Counted from the stretch's first letter, positions 24,638-33,344 are shown. The stretch: 64,000 nucleotides of DNA from Erythrobacter sp. (GCA_009993635.1 JAACTC010000007.1:186001-250000); one strand, 5' to 3'. Numbers and translations are program-made. Notes: generated by a model not told the origin, from the letters alone.

Positions 24638-24655
24638 TGTCCAGTTTGTTGGACA
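24638..24655. promoter_or_regulatory. PpsR/CrtJ operator between crtF and crtD
   Basis: TGTCCAGTTTGTTGGACA is a perfect TGT-N12-ACA palindrome with extended arms (TGTCCA and TGGACA). It lies in the 62-base gap between the divergent crtF and crtD, next to the crtF start and 43 bases before the crtD ATG. One bound repressor could block both promoters. Confidence 0.82.
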
Positions 24656-24698
24656 GATGCTATGTAAATAGCAATCGTCTTGTTGGGAGAGCGCGCGG

Positions 24699-26321
24699 AT
24701 GGAGGACCAGAGCAGCGACGCGGTCTGCGTGATCGGCGCGGGAATCGGCGGGCTGGTCGCCGCTGCGCTGCTCGCCGCGCAAGGCTGCGACGTGACCGTG
24801 GTCGAAAAGGAATCGCATGTCGGTGGCAAGGCACGCCGCCTGAATGTAGATGGCCAGCCGATCGACGCCGGGCCGACGGTGTTCACCCTGCGCGACGTGT
24901 TCGAGGACATCTTCCAGGCATGCGGCGGCTCGCTGTCCTCTGCGCTTGCCATCAGGCCGGCGCAGGTGATTGCCCGGCATGCGTGGCGCGAGGACCAGCG
25001 ACTCGATCTCTTCGCGGACCCGCAAAGAAGCGAAGACGCTATCGGCGCATTCGCCGGGCGCGACGCAGCGATCGGTTACCGCAACTTCCGCCACGAGGCG
25101 CGCCGGATCTTCGATATTCTCGACAAGCCGCTGCTACGGCAGGACAAGGTTTTCTGGCCGCTGCCACTGATGCAGCGGATCGGGCTTTCACGGTTCGGAG
25201 ACCTGGCGGCGATCCGCCCTTACGAGAGCCTGTGGAAGGTGCTGGGTGAGCATTTCTCCGATCCGCGCCTGCGCCAGCTGTTCGGGCGCTACGCCACCTA
25301 TTGTGGCTCCTCCCCCTTCTCCGCCCCCGCCACGCTGATGCTGATCGCCCATGTGGAGGCGAAGGGCGTGTGGCTGATCGACGGTGGAATGAGCGCGCTG
25401 GCCGAAGCCCTGCGCGACCTGGCGCAAAGCAACGGCGCGCGCTTCCGCATGGGCGAAACCGTGCGCCATATCGAAACCGGGCCGCGCGGAACCACCGGGG
25501 TGGTGCTGGAGACCGGCGACCGAATCGCGGCGTCGAACGTGCTGTGCAATGCCGACCCGGCGGCGCTGGCCGGGGGTCGCTTCGGAGAGCAGGCACGCAG
25601 CGCGGTTGGCGCCAGCCCCCGCCGCGGCCGCTCTCTGTCGGCTTTCGTCTGGCTCGCCCATGCCAGGACGAACAATACCAAGACGAACAGCGCCGGGACG
25701 ACCGCCGCCGCCGGTGGCTTTCCGCTATCGCGCCACAACGTGTTCTTCTCGCCCGATTACCGCGCGGAGTTCGATAGCCTTCGCGCAGGCCAGACCATTG
25801 CCGACCCATCGGTCTACGTCTGTGCACTGGATCGCACCGCCGGCGACACGCCGGGCGAAGCGCAGCCGCAGGGCCGGGAGCGGCTGCAGATCATCGTCAA
25901 CGCGCCCGCCAATGGCGACCGCCACACTTTTTCCGAACAGGAGTTGGACCAATGCACGCAAAGCATGACGCGCAGCCTCGCGCGCTGTGGGCTGGAACTG
26001 GAGCCCGGTTTTCCGCACCGGCTGGTCACCCCGACGGACTTCGAAACGCTGTTCCCCTCGACGGGTGGAGCCCTGTATGGAAGGCACTCGCACGGGTGGG
26101 CGGCGTCCTTCCTTCGCCAGGGGGCGGCGACGCGGATCCCTGGGCTCTATTGCGCAGGGGGGAGCACCCATCCCGGCGCGGGAGTGCCAATGGCCGCCTT
26201 GTCCGGGCAGACCGCGGCGCGCGAAGTGATGGCACGCCTCGCTTCGACACGCCGATTTCACCCGGCGGCTATGGCTGGTGGTATATCGACGCGATCTCGG
26301 ACGACGGAAAGCACGGCCTGA
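24699..26321 (+). CDS. crtD: Carotenoid 3,4-desaturase (methoxyneurosporene dehydrogenase) CrtD
   Basis: CrtD introduces the C3-C4 double bond in hydroxylated or methoxylated acyclic carotenoids. The 540-residue flavoprotein starts with the FAD motif VIGAGIGGLVAAALLAAQG and the phytoene-desaturase signature VGGKARRL. It ends its family-like region with GLYCAGGSTHPGAGVPMAALSG near residue 500. The last roughly 25-40 codons run into the beginning of crtC in another frame and look unlike CrtD, so the protein is longer than usual. A low-complexity Asn/Thr stretch (near 325-335) is an insertion. Confidence 0.9.
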   Translation: MEDQSSDAVCVIGAGIGGLVAAALLAAQGCDVTVVEKESHVGGKARRLNVDGQPIDAGPTVFTLRDVFEDIFQACGGSLSSALAIRPAQVIARHAWREDQRLDLFADPQRSEDAIGAFAGRDAAIGYRNFRHEARRIFDILDKPLLRQDKVFWPLPLMQRIGLSRFGDLAAIRPYESLWKVLGEHFSDPRLRQLFGRYATYCGSSPFSAPATLMLIAHVEAKGVWLIDGGMSALAEALRDLAQSNGARFRMGETVRHIETGPRGTTGVVLETGDRIAASNVLCNADPAALAGGRFGEQARSAVGASPRRGRSLSAFVWLAHARTNNTKTNSAGTTAAAGGFPLSRHNVFFSPDYRAEFDSLRAGQTIADPSVYVCALDRTAGDTPGEAQPQGRERLQIIVNAPANGDRHTFSEQELDQCTQSMTRSLARCGLELEPGFPHRLVTPTDFETLFPSTGGALYGRHSHGWAASFLRQGAATRIPGLYCAGGSTHPGAGVPMAALSGQTAAREVMARLASTRRFHPAAMAGGISTRSRTTESTA

Positions 26322-27157
26322 CGATCATCGCCTTTCTGGGCAGCGTCTTCTCACCCTATTACAAGGCCAGCGGACGCGGCGAGCCGCTGAACCATGCTGC
26401 GCTCAACGTGGCGCTCTATGGCCCGCGCAGCCGCTGGACAATGACCGAACGCGGCCAGCGCGGGGTGGAGCAGCGCCGAAGCAGCCTGACCATCGGTGCC
26501 AGCAGCGTGCGCTGGACGGGCGAGGCGCTGGAGATAGAGATCGAGGAACGCGACAAGCGCCTCGGCGTGCCGTGGCAGCGACGCGTAGCGGGCACCGTGC
26601 GGGTCTATCCGGAGGCGCTCAACCCGATCAGCTTCGCGCTCGACCCCAAGGCCCGGCACATCTGGCATTGCCTCGCCCCCCGCGCACGCATCGAAGTGTC
26701 GATGGACGAGCCTTCGCTCGGCTGGAGCGGGCGCGCCTATCTCGATTCCAATTTCGGCGCGGAGTCGCTGGAGGAAGGGTTCGACGTCTGGCACTGGTCG
26801 CGCGCGCACCTGAGCGATGGTGCCGTGGTCTGTTACGAGGGCCGCCGGGCGGACGGCTCCAGCTTCGCCAGCGCATTGCGCTTCGATGCCTGCGGGCTGC
26901 CCCAGCAGGCCGACCTGCCGCTGACCGCGCCGCTGCCCAACACGCTGTGGCAGATGGAACGCAAGACGCGCGGAGATCGCGGACATGCCAGCGTGATCAG
27001 GACTTGGGAGGATTCCCCGTTCTACGCGCGCTCAACCCTCGCCTCGCGCCTGTATGGCGAGCAGGTGGTCGCGGTGCAGGAAAGCCTAAATATGCGGCGT
27101 TTCACATCGCCGGTGGTGCAGTTCATGCTGCCCTATCGGATGCCGCGCGAGGCGTAA
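26150..27157 (+). CDS. crtC: Acyclic carotenoid 1,2-hydratase CrtC, start uncertain
   Basis: CrtC adds water across the C1-C2 double bond of neurosporene or lycopene. The family-like sequence begins at about 26237 (TPRFDTPISPGGYGWWYIDA) and continues with SDDGKHGLTIIAFLGSVFSPYY to the stop at 27157. No ATG or GTG occurs near this point in the right frame. The nearest permitted start is the TTG at 26150 given here (335 residues), with GTG at 26093 and ATG at 25952 further inside crtD. The crtD-frame ATG at 26229 would suit CrtC if one base differed. The gene overlaps crtD by more than 80 bases in any reading. Confidence 0.82.
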   Translation: MRRGEHPSRRGSANGRLVRADRGARSDGTPRFDTPISPGGYGWWYIDAISDDGKHGLTIIAFLGSVFSPYYKASGRGEPLNHAALNVALYGPRSRWTMTERGQRGVEQRRSSLTIGASSVRWTGEALEIEIEERDKRLGVPWQRRVAGTVRVYPEALNPISFALDPKARHIWHCLAPRARIEVSMDEPSLGWSGRAYLDSNFGAESLEEGFDVWHWSRAHLSDGAVVCYEGRRADGSSFASALRFDACGLPQQADLPLTAPLPNTLWQMERKTRGDRGHASVIRTWEDSPFYARSTLASRLYGEQVVAVQESLNMRRFTSPVVQFMLPYRMPREA

Positions 27158-27169
27158 CGCCAGGCCGGA

Positions 27170-27358
27170 TCAGTCGGATCGATCCGCGCTGGCTTCCGGT
27201 TCGCGCTTGTCCCCCTCGCGTTTGTCCCCATCGCGCGCTGCTTTGTCGCGCCTGATCTCCCGGCTGACCGACCAGTATTGCCAGCCGCCGAAGCCCAGCG
27301 CGACGACCGCGGTGAAGACGATCTCGATCCAGCCGAAATGCTCGCCGAAATTGTCCAT
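27170..27358 (-). CDS. Small single-helix membrane protein between crtC and bchO
   Basis: This 62-codon frame starts MDNFGEHFGWIEIVFTAVVAL, giving one membrane helix (about residues 9-29). A strongly charged tail follows (RREIRRDKAARDGDKREGDKREPE) that contains a short repeated DKREG unit. It starts 12 bases after the bchO stop and so could be the last gene of the bchIDO transcript. I do not recognise a family. The layout resembles small membrane proteins seen in Erythrobacteraceae photosynthesis clusters, but that is inference. Confidence 0.6.
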   Translation of the reverse strand: MDNFGEHFGWIEIVFTAVVALGFGGWQYWSVSREIRRDKAARDGDKREGDKREPEASADRSD

Positions 27359-27370
27359 GCGCCCTCTCCT

Positions 27371-28267
27371 TCAACTGCCGATGCCATGCGCTTCGAGGTA
27401 AGCCGAGATCGGCTGCACGATCAGTTCGGGCCGTTCTTCGTGCGCGAGATGACCCAGGCCCGGCAGCACCTCCAGCGTGGCGTCGGGCAGAAGCTGCGCC
27501 GCCTCCTCCACTCCGTCGAGCGGGATTGCGGTATCGCCGCGCGAATGGATCAGAAGGACCGGGTTGGGAATCGTCGGCAGCGCCCGTTCCAGCGGGCTCA
27601 AATCCCAGTGAGACATCATGGCCAGCGCGCCACGCGCATGATGGCTGTTGCCGAGCAGTGCGGCGTAACACCGCGCCCCGGCGCGATCGATCCGCGAGTT
27701 GGTGGATCGCGCGATGAAACCCTCCGTATCGCCGGAAATTCGCGCCACGCCGGAAAACAGCCGGGGCACCAGCGGGTTCAGCGCCAGCAGCCGCGCCATC
27801 GCGGGGAAGACCTGCGTGGCGGGCCAGGGCAGCGGCGCGAGTGCCGGGTTGAGGCCGATCACGGGGATGTCGGGCCAATCGCCACGGACCGTTTCCAGCG
27901 CAATCGCGGCGCCCGCCGAATGGCCGACGATCGCAGCCGGTGCGATGCCCATCCTCTCGATCAGTCCACGCACTGCCTGCGCCATGCCGGGCAGGCTCAT
28001 GCGCGATTCCGCCATGCCGGTGGTGAACGCATGCCCGGGAAGATCGGGCGCAACGACGGTGTAGCTTTCGGCCAGCAGGGGCGCCAGCCCGCGCCACGAA
28101 TGGCAGGATGCGCCGGTCCCGTGGAGCAGCAGCAGTGTGGGCGCGTCGCCGCCCTGCGGCCCCATCACCTGCACGTGCCAGCGCAGGGGCCCGTCCTCGA
28201 CGAACCGACTCGCCTCGCGGTGCGGCCAGATGCGCCCGTCTCGCTCCCAGTTCAGTTGCGCGCTCAT
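27371..28267 (-). CDS. bchO: BchO alpha/beta hydrolase, putative magnesium chelatase accessory protein
   Basis: The 298-residue protein is an alpha/beta-fold hydrolase of the BchO type, found next to bchD and bchI and thought to assist Mg chelatase; its substrate is unknown. It has the oxyanion region LLLLHGTGASCHSW, the nucleophile elbow GHSAGAA (catalytic serine), an aspartate region HSRGDTAIPLDG and a late histidine in LGHLAHEE. Its start overlaps the bchD stop by four bases (ATGA). Confidence 0.9.
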   Translation of the reverse strand: MSAQLNWERDGRIWPHREASRFVEDGPLRWHVQVMGPQGGDAPTLLLLHGTGASCHSWRGLAPLLAESYTVVAPDLPGHAFTTGMAESRMSLPGMAQAVRGLIERMGIAPAAIVGHSAGAAIALETVRGDWPDIPVIGLNPALAPLPWPATQVFPAMARLLALNPLVPRLFSGVARISGDTEGFIARSTNSRIDRAGARCYAALLGNSHHARGALAMMSHWDLSPLERALPTIPNPVLLIHSRGDTAIPLDGVEEAAQLLPDATLEVLPGLGHLAHEERPELIVQPISAYLEAHGIGS

Positions 28268-29970
28268 GCCGCGCGGGCGCCCGGTTGGGCCGCGCTGACA
28301 GCGGCGTGGAGGCGGCTGGCATCGGCCATCGGCAGGGCGAGGAATCGGGCATGCATCGCCCGTGCAAGATCGCTCGCCTCGGGCGCGGTGCGCGCGGATA
28401 TGTCGACCACCAGCGCGTCGAAGCCACGCATGGCGATGGCGCGTGCTGCGGCCAGCGCGTCTTCCCGGGCCTGCGCACGGCCGCCTTTGCCATCCGCACC
28501 CACATTGGCGCGGCCATCGGTGAGGATGACGAGGTGCGGCGTCTTCCCTCGCGCGGCGACCGCCTCGGCCAGTTCGCGGCCTGCCTTCAGACCATGCGCG
28601 ATCGGCGTTCCGCCCCCACCCGGCAGCGCGGCAAGAGTCCGGCGTGCGCGGGTGAGCGAGCGCGTCGGCGGCAGCAGCAGCTCCGCTCCATCTCCCCGGA
28701 ATGCGACCAGCGCCACTTCGCTGCGGGTGACGTAGGCCTGCGCCAGCATCAGCTCGACCGCACCTTTCGCCTCTGCCAGTCGGGCCGCCGCCGCCGAGCC
28801 AGAGGCATCCACGCAAAAGATCGTCACGCGCGCGCCGCGTTCCTCGTAGCGGCGGACGCGCAGGTCGGTCTTGCGGAAAATCAGCGTATCGTCGTTCGCC
28901 CCGCCCTCGCCGCGCCGCACCGCCTGCCACGGAACGGCTGCGCGCAGCGTATCGACCAGTGCCAGCCTTGCGCCGCCACGCGGCATTCCCGGCCTGGCGC
29001 CAAGCGGCTTGCCCCGCTGGCCCGATTGCATCCGCTTACCGCCGCCTCCGCCCGTGCTGCCGCGCCGGGTCTGCCCGTCCGCCAGTCGCGCCAGCAGATC
29101 GGGCGGGAGCGCCGCCAGCGCGGCTTCGAGCACCACTTCGTGGAGCGCACCATCGCCCGGATCGGCCGCGTCCTCACGCTCGCCCGCGTCGCCATTTTCG
29201 GGCGGCGGCGGGGTGTCGACACGATCGTCTTCTGCCATCTCGGGCATCCGGGTCGCACGCGGAGCCAGCACCAGGCGCGCGGCCGCCGCAATATCGCTCG
29301 CCTGTACCGCGCGCCGACCCTCGAGCGCGGCATGAGCGCGCGCGGCATGGCCCGCGAAATTGAGTGCGCGCACCGATCCTATCCCCAGTGCCAGCGCGGT
29401 TGCGGCAAGCGCATGCAGCGCCTCTTCATCCAGTGGAGCGACGCGGCTCAGGCCCTGGGCAGCGGCAACTGGCTTTGCCCCGGGCATGGCGGCACGCGTC
29501 AGATCGCACCGGAACGCCACCCGTTCGATCAGCGATGCAGGCGGCGCCTCGTCGTCTTCGACCATCCCGTCGTCGAGCATGATCAGCCCGAATGACGGGC
29601 CACCGCCATCGAGAGACTGCGCCAGCCGCCCGGCAATCGCCTCGCCCAGTCGCTCCGCCAGCGGAACGATCAGCAGCCCGCCCCCGACCTCGTCCAGCAG
29701 ACCCTTCGCCCGGACCGGCTCGCCACGAGCCAGACTGGCCGCAAGATCGACCCCGCCGAGCAGGCGTTCATCGTCAATATGGGCAGGCAAGCGGCGCACC
29801 GGAAACTGGTCGTCCAGAGCCGCGCGCAGATCCGCGACCAGCGCATCGCGAACCGGCCCTGCGCCTTTCAGGCTGATCCCGCCGAACAGATGCGGCGCAG
29901 TGAGCAGCAGCGACAAGGCCAGCACCGCATCCTGTGCGGCATCGCTGTGCGGCGGTGCCTCGCCACTCAC
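28264..29970 (-). CDS. bchD: Magnesium chelatase subunit BchD
   Basis: BchD forms the AAA+ double ring with BchI that drives Mg insertion by BchH. The 568-residue protein has a degenerate AAA+ N-terminal half and an acidic Pro-rich linker near residues 250-280. Its C-terminal von Willebrand A domain has the metal-site motif D-A-S-G-S in VDASGSAAAARL. The start is taken as the GTG at 29970 because GTGA overlaps the bchI stop; no ATG gives a similar fit. Confidence 0.94.
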   Translation of the reverse strand: MSGEAPPHSDAAQDAVLALSLLLTAPHLFGGISLKGAGPVRDALVADLRAALDDQFPVRRLPAHIDDERLLGGVDLAASLARGEPVRAKGLLDEVGGGLLIVPLAERLGEAIAGRLAQSLDGGGPSFGLIMLDDGMVEDDEAPPASLIERVAFRCDLTRAAMPGAKPVAAAQGLSRVAPLDEEALHALAATALALGIGSVRALNFAGHAARAHAALEGRRAVQASDIAAAARLVLAPRATRMPEMAEDDRVDTPPPPENGDAGEREDAADPGDGALHEVVLEAALAALPPDLLARLADGQTRRGSTGGGGGKRMQSGQRGKPLGARPGMPRGGARLALVDTLRAAVPWQAVRRGEGGANDDTLIFRKTDLRVRRYEERGARVTIFCVDASGSAAAARLAEAKGAVELMLAQAYVTRSEVALVAFRGDGAELLLPPTRSLTRARRTLAALPGGGGTPIAHGLKAGRELAEAVAARGKTPHLVILTDGRANVGADGKGGRAQAREDALAAARAIAMRGFDALVVDISARTAPEASDLARAMHARFLALPMADASRLHAAVSAAQPGARAA

Positions 29971-30968
29971 GAAAACACTTCGGCGATCGCGCGTTCGATC
30001 CGGGCGGTGGAGCCCGTTTCGTCCAGCACGTCGCGCCGCAGCCTGTGCCGCAGCGCCGAGGGCGCAACCGCGATCAGGTGTTCTTCGCGAAGCGCCTTCG
30101 CGCCCGCCAGCGCGGCCTGCGCCTTGCCCGCACGCATCAGGGTGAGCTCCCCGCGCAGCCCATCCGCGCCCACCGCCATGCACAGCTCCGCCGCCTTCGT
30201 CAGGATGGCATCGGGCACGGCAATCTTGCCCAGCCGCTTGCGCCCACGGTCGATCTGGCGGAGGATTTCGTCCTCCTGCGCCTGCCACGTTTCAGCAAAA
30301 GCATCCGGGTCCGATTCCTGCGCGGCGCAGCGGCGCATGATCTCCACCCGCGTTTCGATGTCGCCGGGCGTGCGCACCTCTACCGAAAGGCCGAACCGGT
30401 CGAGCAGTTGCGGGCGCAGTTCGCCTTCCTCCGGATTGCCGCTGCCGATCAGCACGAACTTCGCCGGGTGGCGCACCGACAGGCCTTCGCGCTCGACCAC
30501 GTTTTCGCCCGATGCGGCGACGTCCAGCAGCAGGTCAACCAGGTGATCTTCCAGAAGGTTGATTTCGTCGATGTAGAGGAAACCGCGATGCGCCTTGGCG
30601 AGCAGGCCGGGCTCGAACGCCTTTTCGCCCGATCGCAGCGCACGTTCCAGGTCGAGCGCACCCAGCACGCGGTCTTCGGTCGCACCAAGCGGCAGGTCGA
30701 CGAAGGGGACCGGTGTCTTGCGCAAGGGGCCGCTGCCGCAGATATCCGGGTAACGCGCCGCGTCTTCCTTCGAACAGCGGTAGGGGCAATCCTTGATCGC
30801 GGAGATGGGCGGCAGCAATCCCGCCAGCGCGCGCGCGGCGGTGGATTTGCCCGTCCCCCGGTCGCCGAACACCATCACGCCCCCGATCGCGGGATCGACG
30901 GCCGCGATCAGCAACGCCTGCTTCATCTCGTCCTGCCCGACGATTGCGGAAAAGGGAAAGCGCGCCAT
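29967..30968 (-). CDS. bchI: Magnesium chelatase ATPase subunit BchI
   Basis: BchI is the AAA+ ATPase subunit of Mg chelatase. The 333-residue protein starts MARFPFSAIVGQDEMKQALL and shows the Walker A motif GDRGTGKST near residue 38, the Walker B region GFLYIDEINLLED, and sensor and arginine-finger regions. In-frame starts further upstream (ATG at 31022) exist, but the 30968 start gives the standard length. It is the first gene of bchI-D-O and marks the right border of the photosynthesis cluster. Confidence 0.95.
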   Translation of the reverse strand: MARFPFSAIVGQDEMKQALLIAAVDPAIGGVMVFGDRGTGKSTAARALAGLLPPISAIKDCPYRCSKEDAARYPDICGSGPLRKTPVPFVDLPLGATEDRVLGALDLERALRSGEKAFEPGLLAKAHRGFLYIDEINLLEDHLVDLLLDVAASGENVVEREGLSVRHPAKFVLIGSGNPEEGELRPQLLDRFGLSVEVRTPGDIETRVEIMRRCAAQESDPDAFAETWQAQEDEILRQIDRGRKRLGKIAVPDAILTKAAELCMAVGADGLRGELTLMRAGKAQAALAGAKALREEHLIAVAPSALRHRLRRDVLDETGSTARIERAIAEVFS

Positions 30969-31087
30969 TGCGTCCGGAGAGTGTCGCAGCGCGCCCGTGC
31001 TGGCAAGGGCTTCATTGCGCATTGTGCACCTTGCACGGGCTGCTAGGATCAGTGGCAGACTGAAACCAATACCGGAGAGAGAGACCA

Positions 31088-31468
31088 ATGTTCAGCCACG
31101 TGATGCTCGGCGCCGACGATATCGACGCTTCGAAAACCTTCTACGACGCATGCTTCAAGGCGCTCGGCGGGCGTGAGGGCTCGGTCGATCCCAAGGGCCG
31201 GGTAATGTACATGCACAATGGCGGCATCTTCCTGATAACCAAGCCGATCGACGGGAAGCCTGCGAGCTGCGGCAATGGATCGACCATCGGCTTCGCCGCG
31301 ACGAGCGAGGAACAGGCGAACGCATGGCACGCGGCTGGCCTCGCCCATGGCGGCACCGCCATCGAAGATCCGCCGGGCATCCGCGAAGGTGCGGGCATGA
31401 AGCTGTACCTCGCCTATCTGCGCGATCCGGCCGGCAACAAGATCTGCGCGATGTACCGCCCGGGCTGA
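31088..31468 (+). CDS. VOC-superfamily (glyoxalase/bleomycin-resistance fold) protein
   Basis: The 126-residue protein has the VOC fold pattern: MFSHVMLGADDIDASKTFYDACFKALGG at the start, a middle beta-alpha unit, and the C-terminal LYLAYLRDPAGNKICAMYRP. Such proteins are metal-dependent lyases or dioxygenases or detoxification enzymes; the substrate cannot be deduced. GGAGAGAGAG precedes the ATG. It is divergent from bchI with 119 bases between and is not obviously part of the photosynthesis cluster. Confidence 0.82.
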   Translation: MFSHVMLGADDIDASKTFYDACFKALGGREGSVDPKGRVMYMHNGGIFLITKPIDGKPASCGNGSTIGFAATSEEQANAWHAAGLAHGGTAIEDPPGIREGAGMKLYLAYLRDPAGNKICAMYRPG

Positions 31469-31480
31469 ACCGGCCTGACT

Positions 31481-31496
31481 CCTCCCTACGGGGAGG
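31481..31496. terminator. Short palindrome between VOC gene and metW, possible terminator
   Basis: CCTCCC-TACG-GGGAGG forms a perfect six-pair stem with a four-base loop, 13 bases after the VOC gene and 16 bases before the converging metW stop. There is no T-tract on either side, so it is a weak terminator candidate or a small dispersed palindrome. Confidence 0.35.
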
Positions 31497-31511
31497 GGAA
31501 GGAATGAGGCG

Positions 31512-32129
31512 CTAACCCCGCTCGACTAGAAACAGCGCGAATTCGGCGCGCAAGTTTGCGCCGAATTCGCCGATTTCGCGGCCTTTGGCGAAGTACCAGC
31601 ACCGCCCGATATGCGCGCCTCGGTCCGCCACCAGTTCCCTGAAATCGACCACGGTCAGGTTGCGGATATTGCCGGTCGCGTGCCAGGCTTCGGGCAAGGC
31701 AGGGGTCACCGGCATCCGCCCGCCCAGCCCCAGCGCGACCCGCATCCGCCAATGCGCGAAGTTGGGAAAGCTGACGAAAGCGGCCCGCCCCACTCGCAGC
31801 AATTCGTCGATCACCTGCGCGGGGCGATCCACCATCTGGATCGTCTGGCCCAGAATCGCATAATCGAATGCGTCGTCGGGATAATGCGTCAGGTCACGCT
31901 CCGCATCGCCCTGAACCACCGAAAGTCCGCGCGAGACGCAGGTCGCGACACGCGCAGGATCGATCTCCAGCCCGCGCGCATCCACACGCTTGTGCGCCGC
32001 GAGCGCGGCCAGCAGCGTGCCCTGCCCGCACCCGATATCGAGCACGCGAGATCCATCGGGAATGGTCCCGGCAATCGCTGCAAGGTCGGGCCGCAGATCG
32101 GCCAGCGCGCTCGGCTTTGGCACATTCAT
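31512..32129 (-). CDS. metW: Methionine biosynthesis protein MetW (SAM-dependent methyltransferase fold)
   Basis: MetW is a small methyltransferase-like protein that works with MetX in homoserine acylation in many proteobacteria. The 205-residue protein has the SAM-binding motif VLDIGCGQGTLLAAL near residue 29. It continues with the conserved FDYAILGQTIQMVDRP and VSFPNFAHWRMR. Its ATG overlaps the metX stop by four bases, so the pair is co-translated. Confidence 0.93.
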   Translation of the reverse strand: MNVPKPSALADLRPDLAAIAGTIPDGSRVLDIGCGQGTLLAALAAHKRVDARGLEIDPARVATCVSRGLSVVQGDAERDLTHYPDDAFDYAILGQTIQMVDRPAQVIDELLRVGRAAFVSFPNFAHWRMRVALGLGGRMPVTPALPEAWHATGNIRNLTVVDFRELVADRGAHIGRCWYFAKGREIGEFGANLRAEFALFLVERG

Positions 32130-33229
32130 CCGACGAACCCCTGCACCACCTCGTCCAGCCCCGGCGTTTCCAGCAGGAAACCGTCATGGCCGAAGGGGGA
32201 CGACAGTTCCACGAAACTGACCGGCGCGCCCGCCGCGTTCAATGCGCGGACCAGATGCTGGCTCTCTGCCGTGGTATACAGCCAGTCGGTATCGAAACTG
32301 ACCACGCAGAACCGCGCGGTGGTATTCGCGAAGGCATCGGCCAGCCGCCCGCCATGCTTTTCGGCCAGATCGAAATAGTCGATCGCGCGGGTGATATAGA
32401 GGTAGGAATTGGCATCGAACCGGCGGGTAAATCCACTGCCCTGATAGCGCAGATAGGATTCGACCTGAAAATCCGCCTCGAAACCGAAAGACTTGGTGCC
32501 TTCGCTGCCATCGGGCCGCGCCTGCAGCTGGCGCCCGAACTTCTCGGTCAGCCCGGCTTCGGAAAGATAGGTTATGTGCGCCGCCATCCGCGCCACCGCC
32601 AGGCCGGCGTCGGGGTGCGCGCCGCCATAATAATCGCCGCCGTTCCAGTTGGCATCGGCCATGATCGCCTGCCGCCCGACCTCGTGGAACGCGATGTTCT
32701 GGGCGGACTGCCGCGCCGCACTGGCGAGCACCAGCACCCGCTCCACACGGTCAGGAAAATCGGACGCGAAGGCCATCGCCTGCATCCCCCCCATCGAGCC
32801 GCCGACCACCGCGTGCAGCCGTTCGATCCCCAGCGCGTCGAGCAGGCGGGCGATGCCGCGCGCCATGTCGTGAATGGTGACCACGGGGAAGCGCGGGCCG
32901 TAGGGCTTGCCGTCCCCGCTCTCGCTGGCCGGGCCGGTCGATCCCATACAACCGCCGATCACGTTGGTGCAGATGACATGAAAGCGGTTCGTGTCGATCG
33001 GCCTGCCGGGGCCGACCATCCGATCCCACCAGCCGGGCTTGCCCGTGCCGGGATGCGGGCTGGCGACATATTGGTCGCCGGTCAGCGCATGGCAGATCAG
33101 AACGACATTGTCGCGCCCTGGCGAAAGCGCGCCATATTGCTGGTAGGCGATGGTGACGGGCGAAAGCTCCGCCCCGCTATCCAGCGGCAAGGGATCGGGC
33201 AGAGTTAGGGCGGTGGCTGGGTCTTGCAT
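32126..33229 (-). CDS. metX: Homoserine O-acyltransferase MetX
   Basis: MetX transfers an acyl group from acyl-CoA to homoserine in methionine synthesis. The 367-residue alpha/beta hydrolase-fold protein has the conserved LICHALTGDQY and NVIGGCMGSTGP. The nucleophile elbow is VVGGSMGGMQ (serine) and the other triad residues lie in FDTDWLY and SPFGHDGFL. The start at 33229 (MQDPATAL) is preferred; the frame continues upstream through the inverted repeat but is not protein-like there. Confidence 0.94.
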   Translation of the reverse strand: MQDPATALTLPDPLPLDSGAELSPVTIAYQQYGALSPGRDNVVLICHALTGDQYVASPHPGTGKPGWWDRMVGPGRPIDTNRFHVICTNVIGGCMGSTGPASESGDGKPYGPRFPVVTIHDMARGIARLLDALGIERLHAVVGGSMGGMQAMAFASDFPDRVERVLVLASAARQSAQNIAFHEVGRQAIMADANWNGGDYYGGAHPDAGLAVARMAAHITYLSEAGLTEKFGRQLQARPDGSEGTKSFGFEADFQVESYLRYQGSGFTRRFDANSYLYITRAIDYFDLAEKHGGRLADAFANTTARFCVVSFDTDWLYTTAESQHLVRALNAAGAPVSFVELSSPFGHDGFLLETPGLDEVVQGFVG

Positions 33230-33246
33230 GATCTGGGCTTGCACCA

Positions 33247-33344
33247 AAGGGAAATACGGTGCTTCGACAAGCTCAGCACGAACGGTTTCTGCAAACCGTC
33301 CTCTAACCGCTCGCCCTAAGCTTGTCGAAGGGCTGATTTCCCTT
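33247..33344. repeat. Nested inverted repeat (sphingomonad REP-like element)
   Basis: The 98-base gap region folds in three nested arms. The outermost pair is AAGGGAAAT (33247-33255) with ATTTCCCTT (33336-33344). The middle pair is CTTCGACAAGCTCAG (33262-33276) with CTAAGCTTGTCGAAG (33316-33330, one mismatch). The inner pair is ACGGTTT with AAACCGT around 33282-33299. The CTTCGACAAGCTCAGC core is a repeated extragenic element that I recall from many sphingomonad genomes. It lies between the divergent metX and hisC starts and may carry or modulate their promoters. Confidence 0.72.

Noticed and set aside
28264..28510. bchO frame extended upstream over bchD (to 28930)
   Set aside because: The added stretch is a shadow of bchD; the ATG at 28267 with ATGA overlap gives the standard protein.
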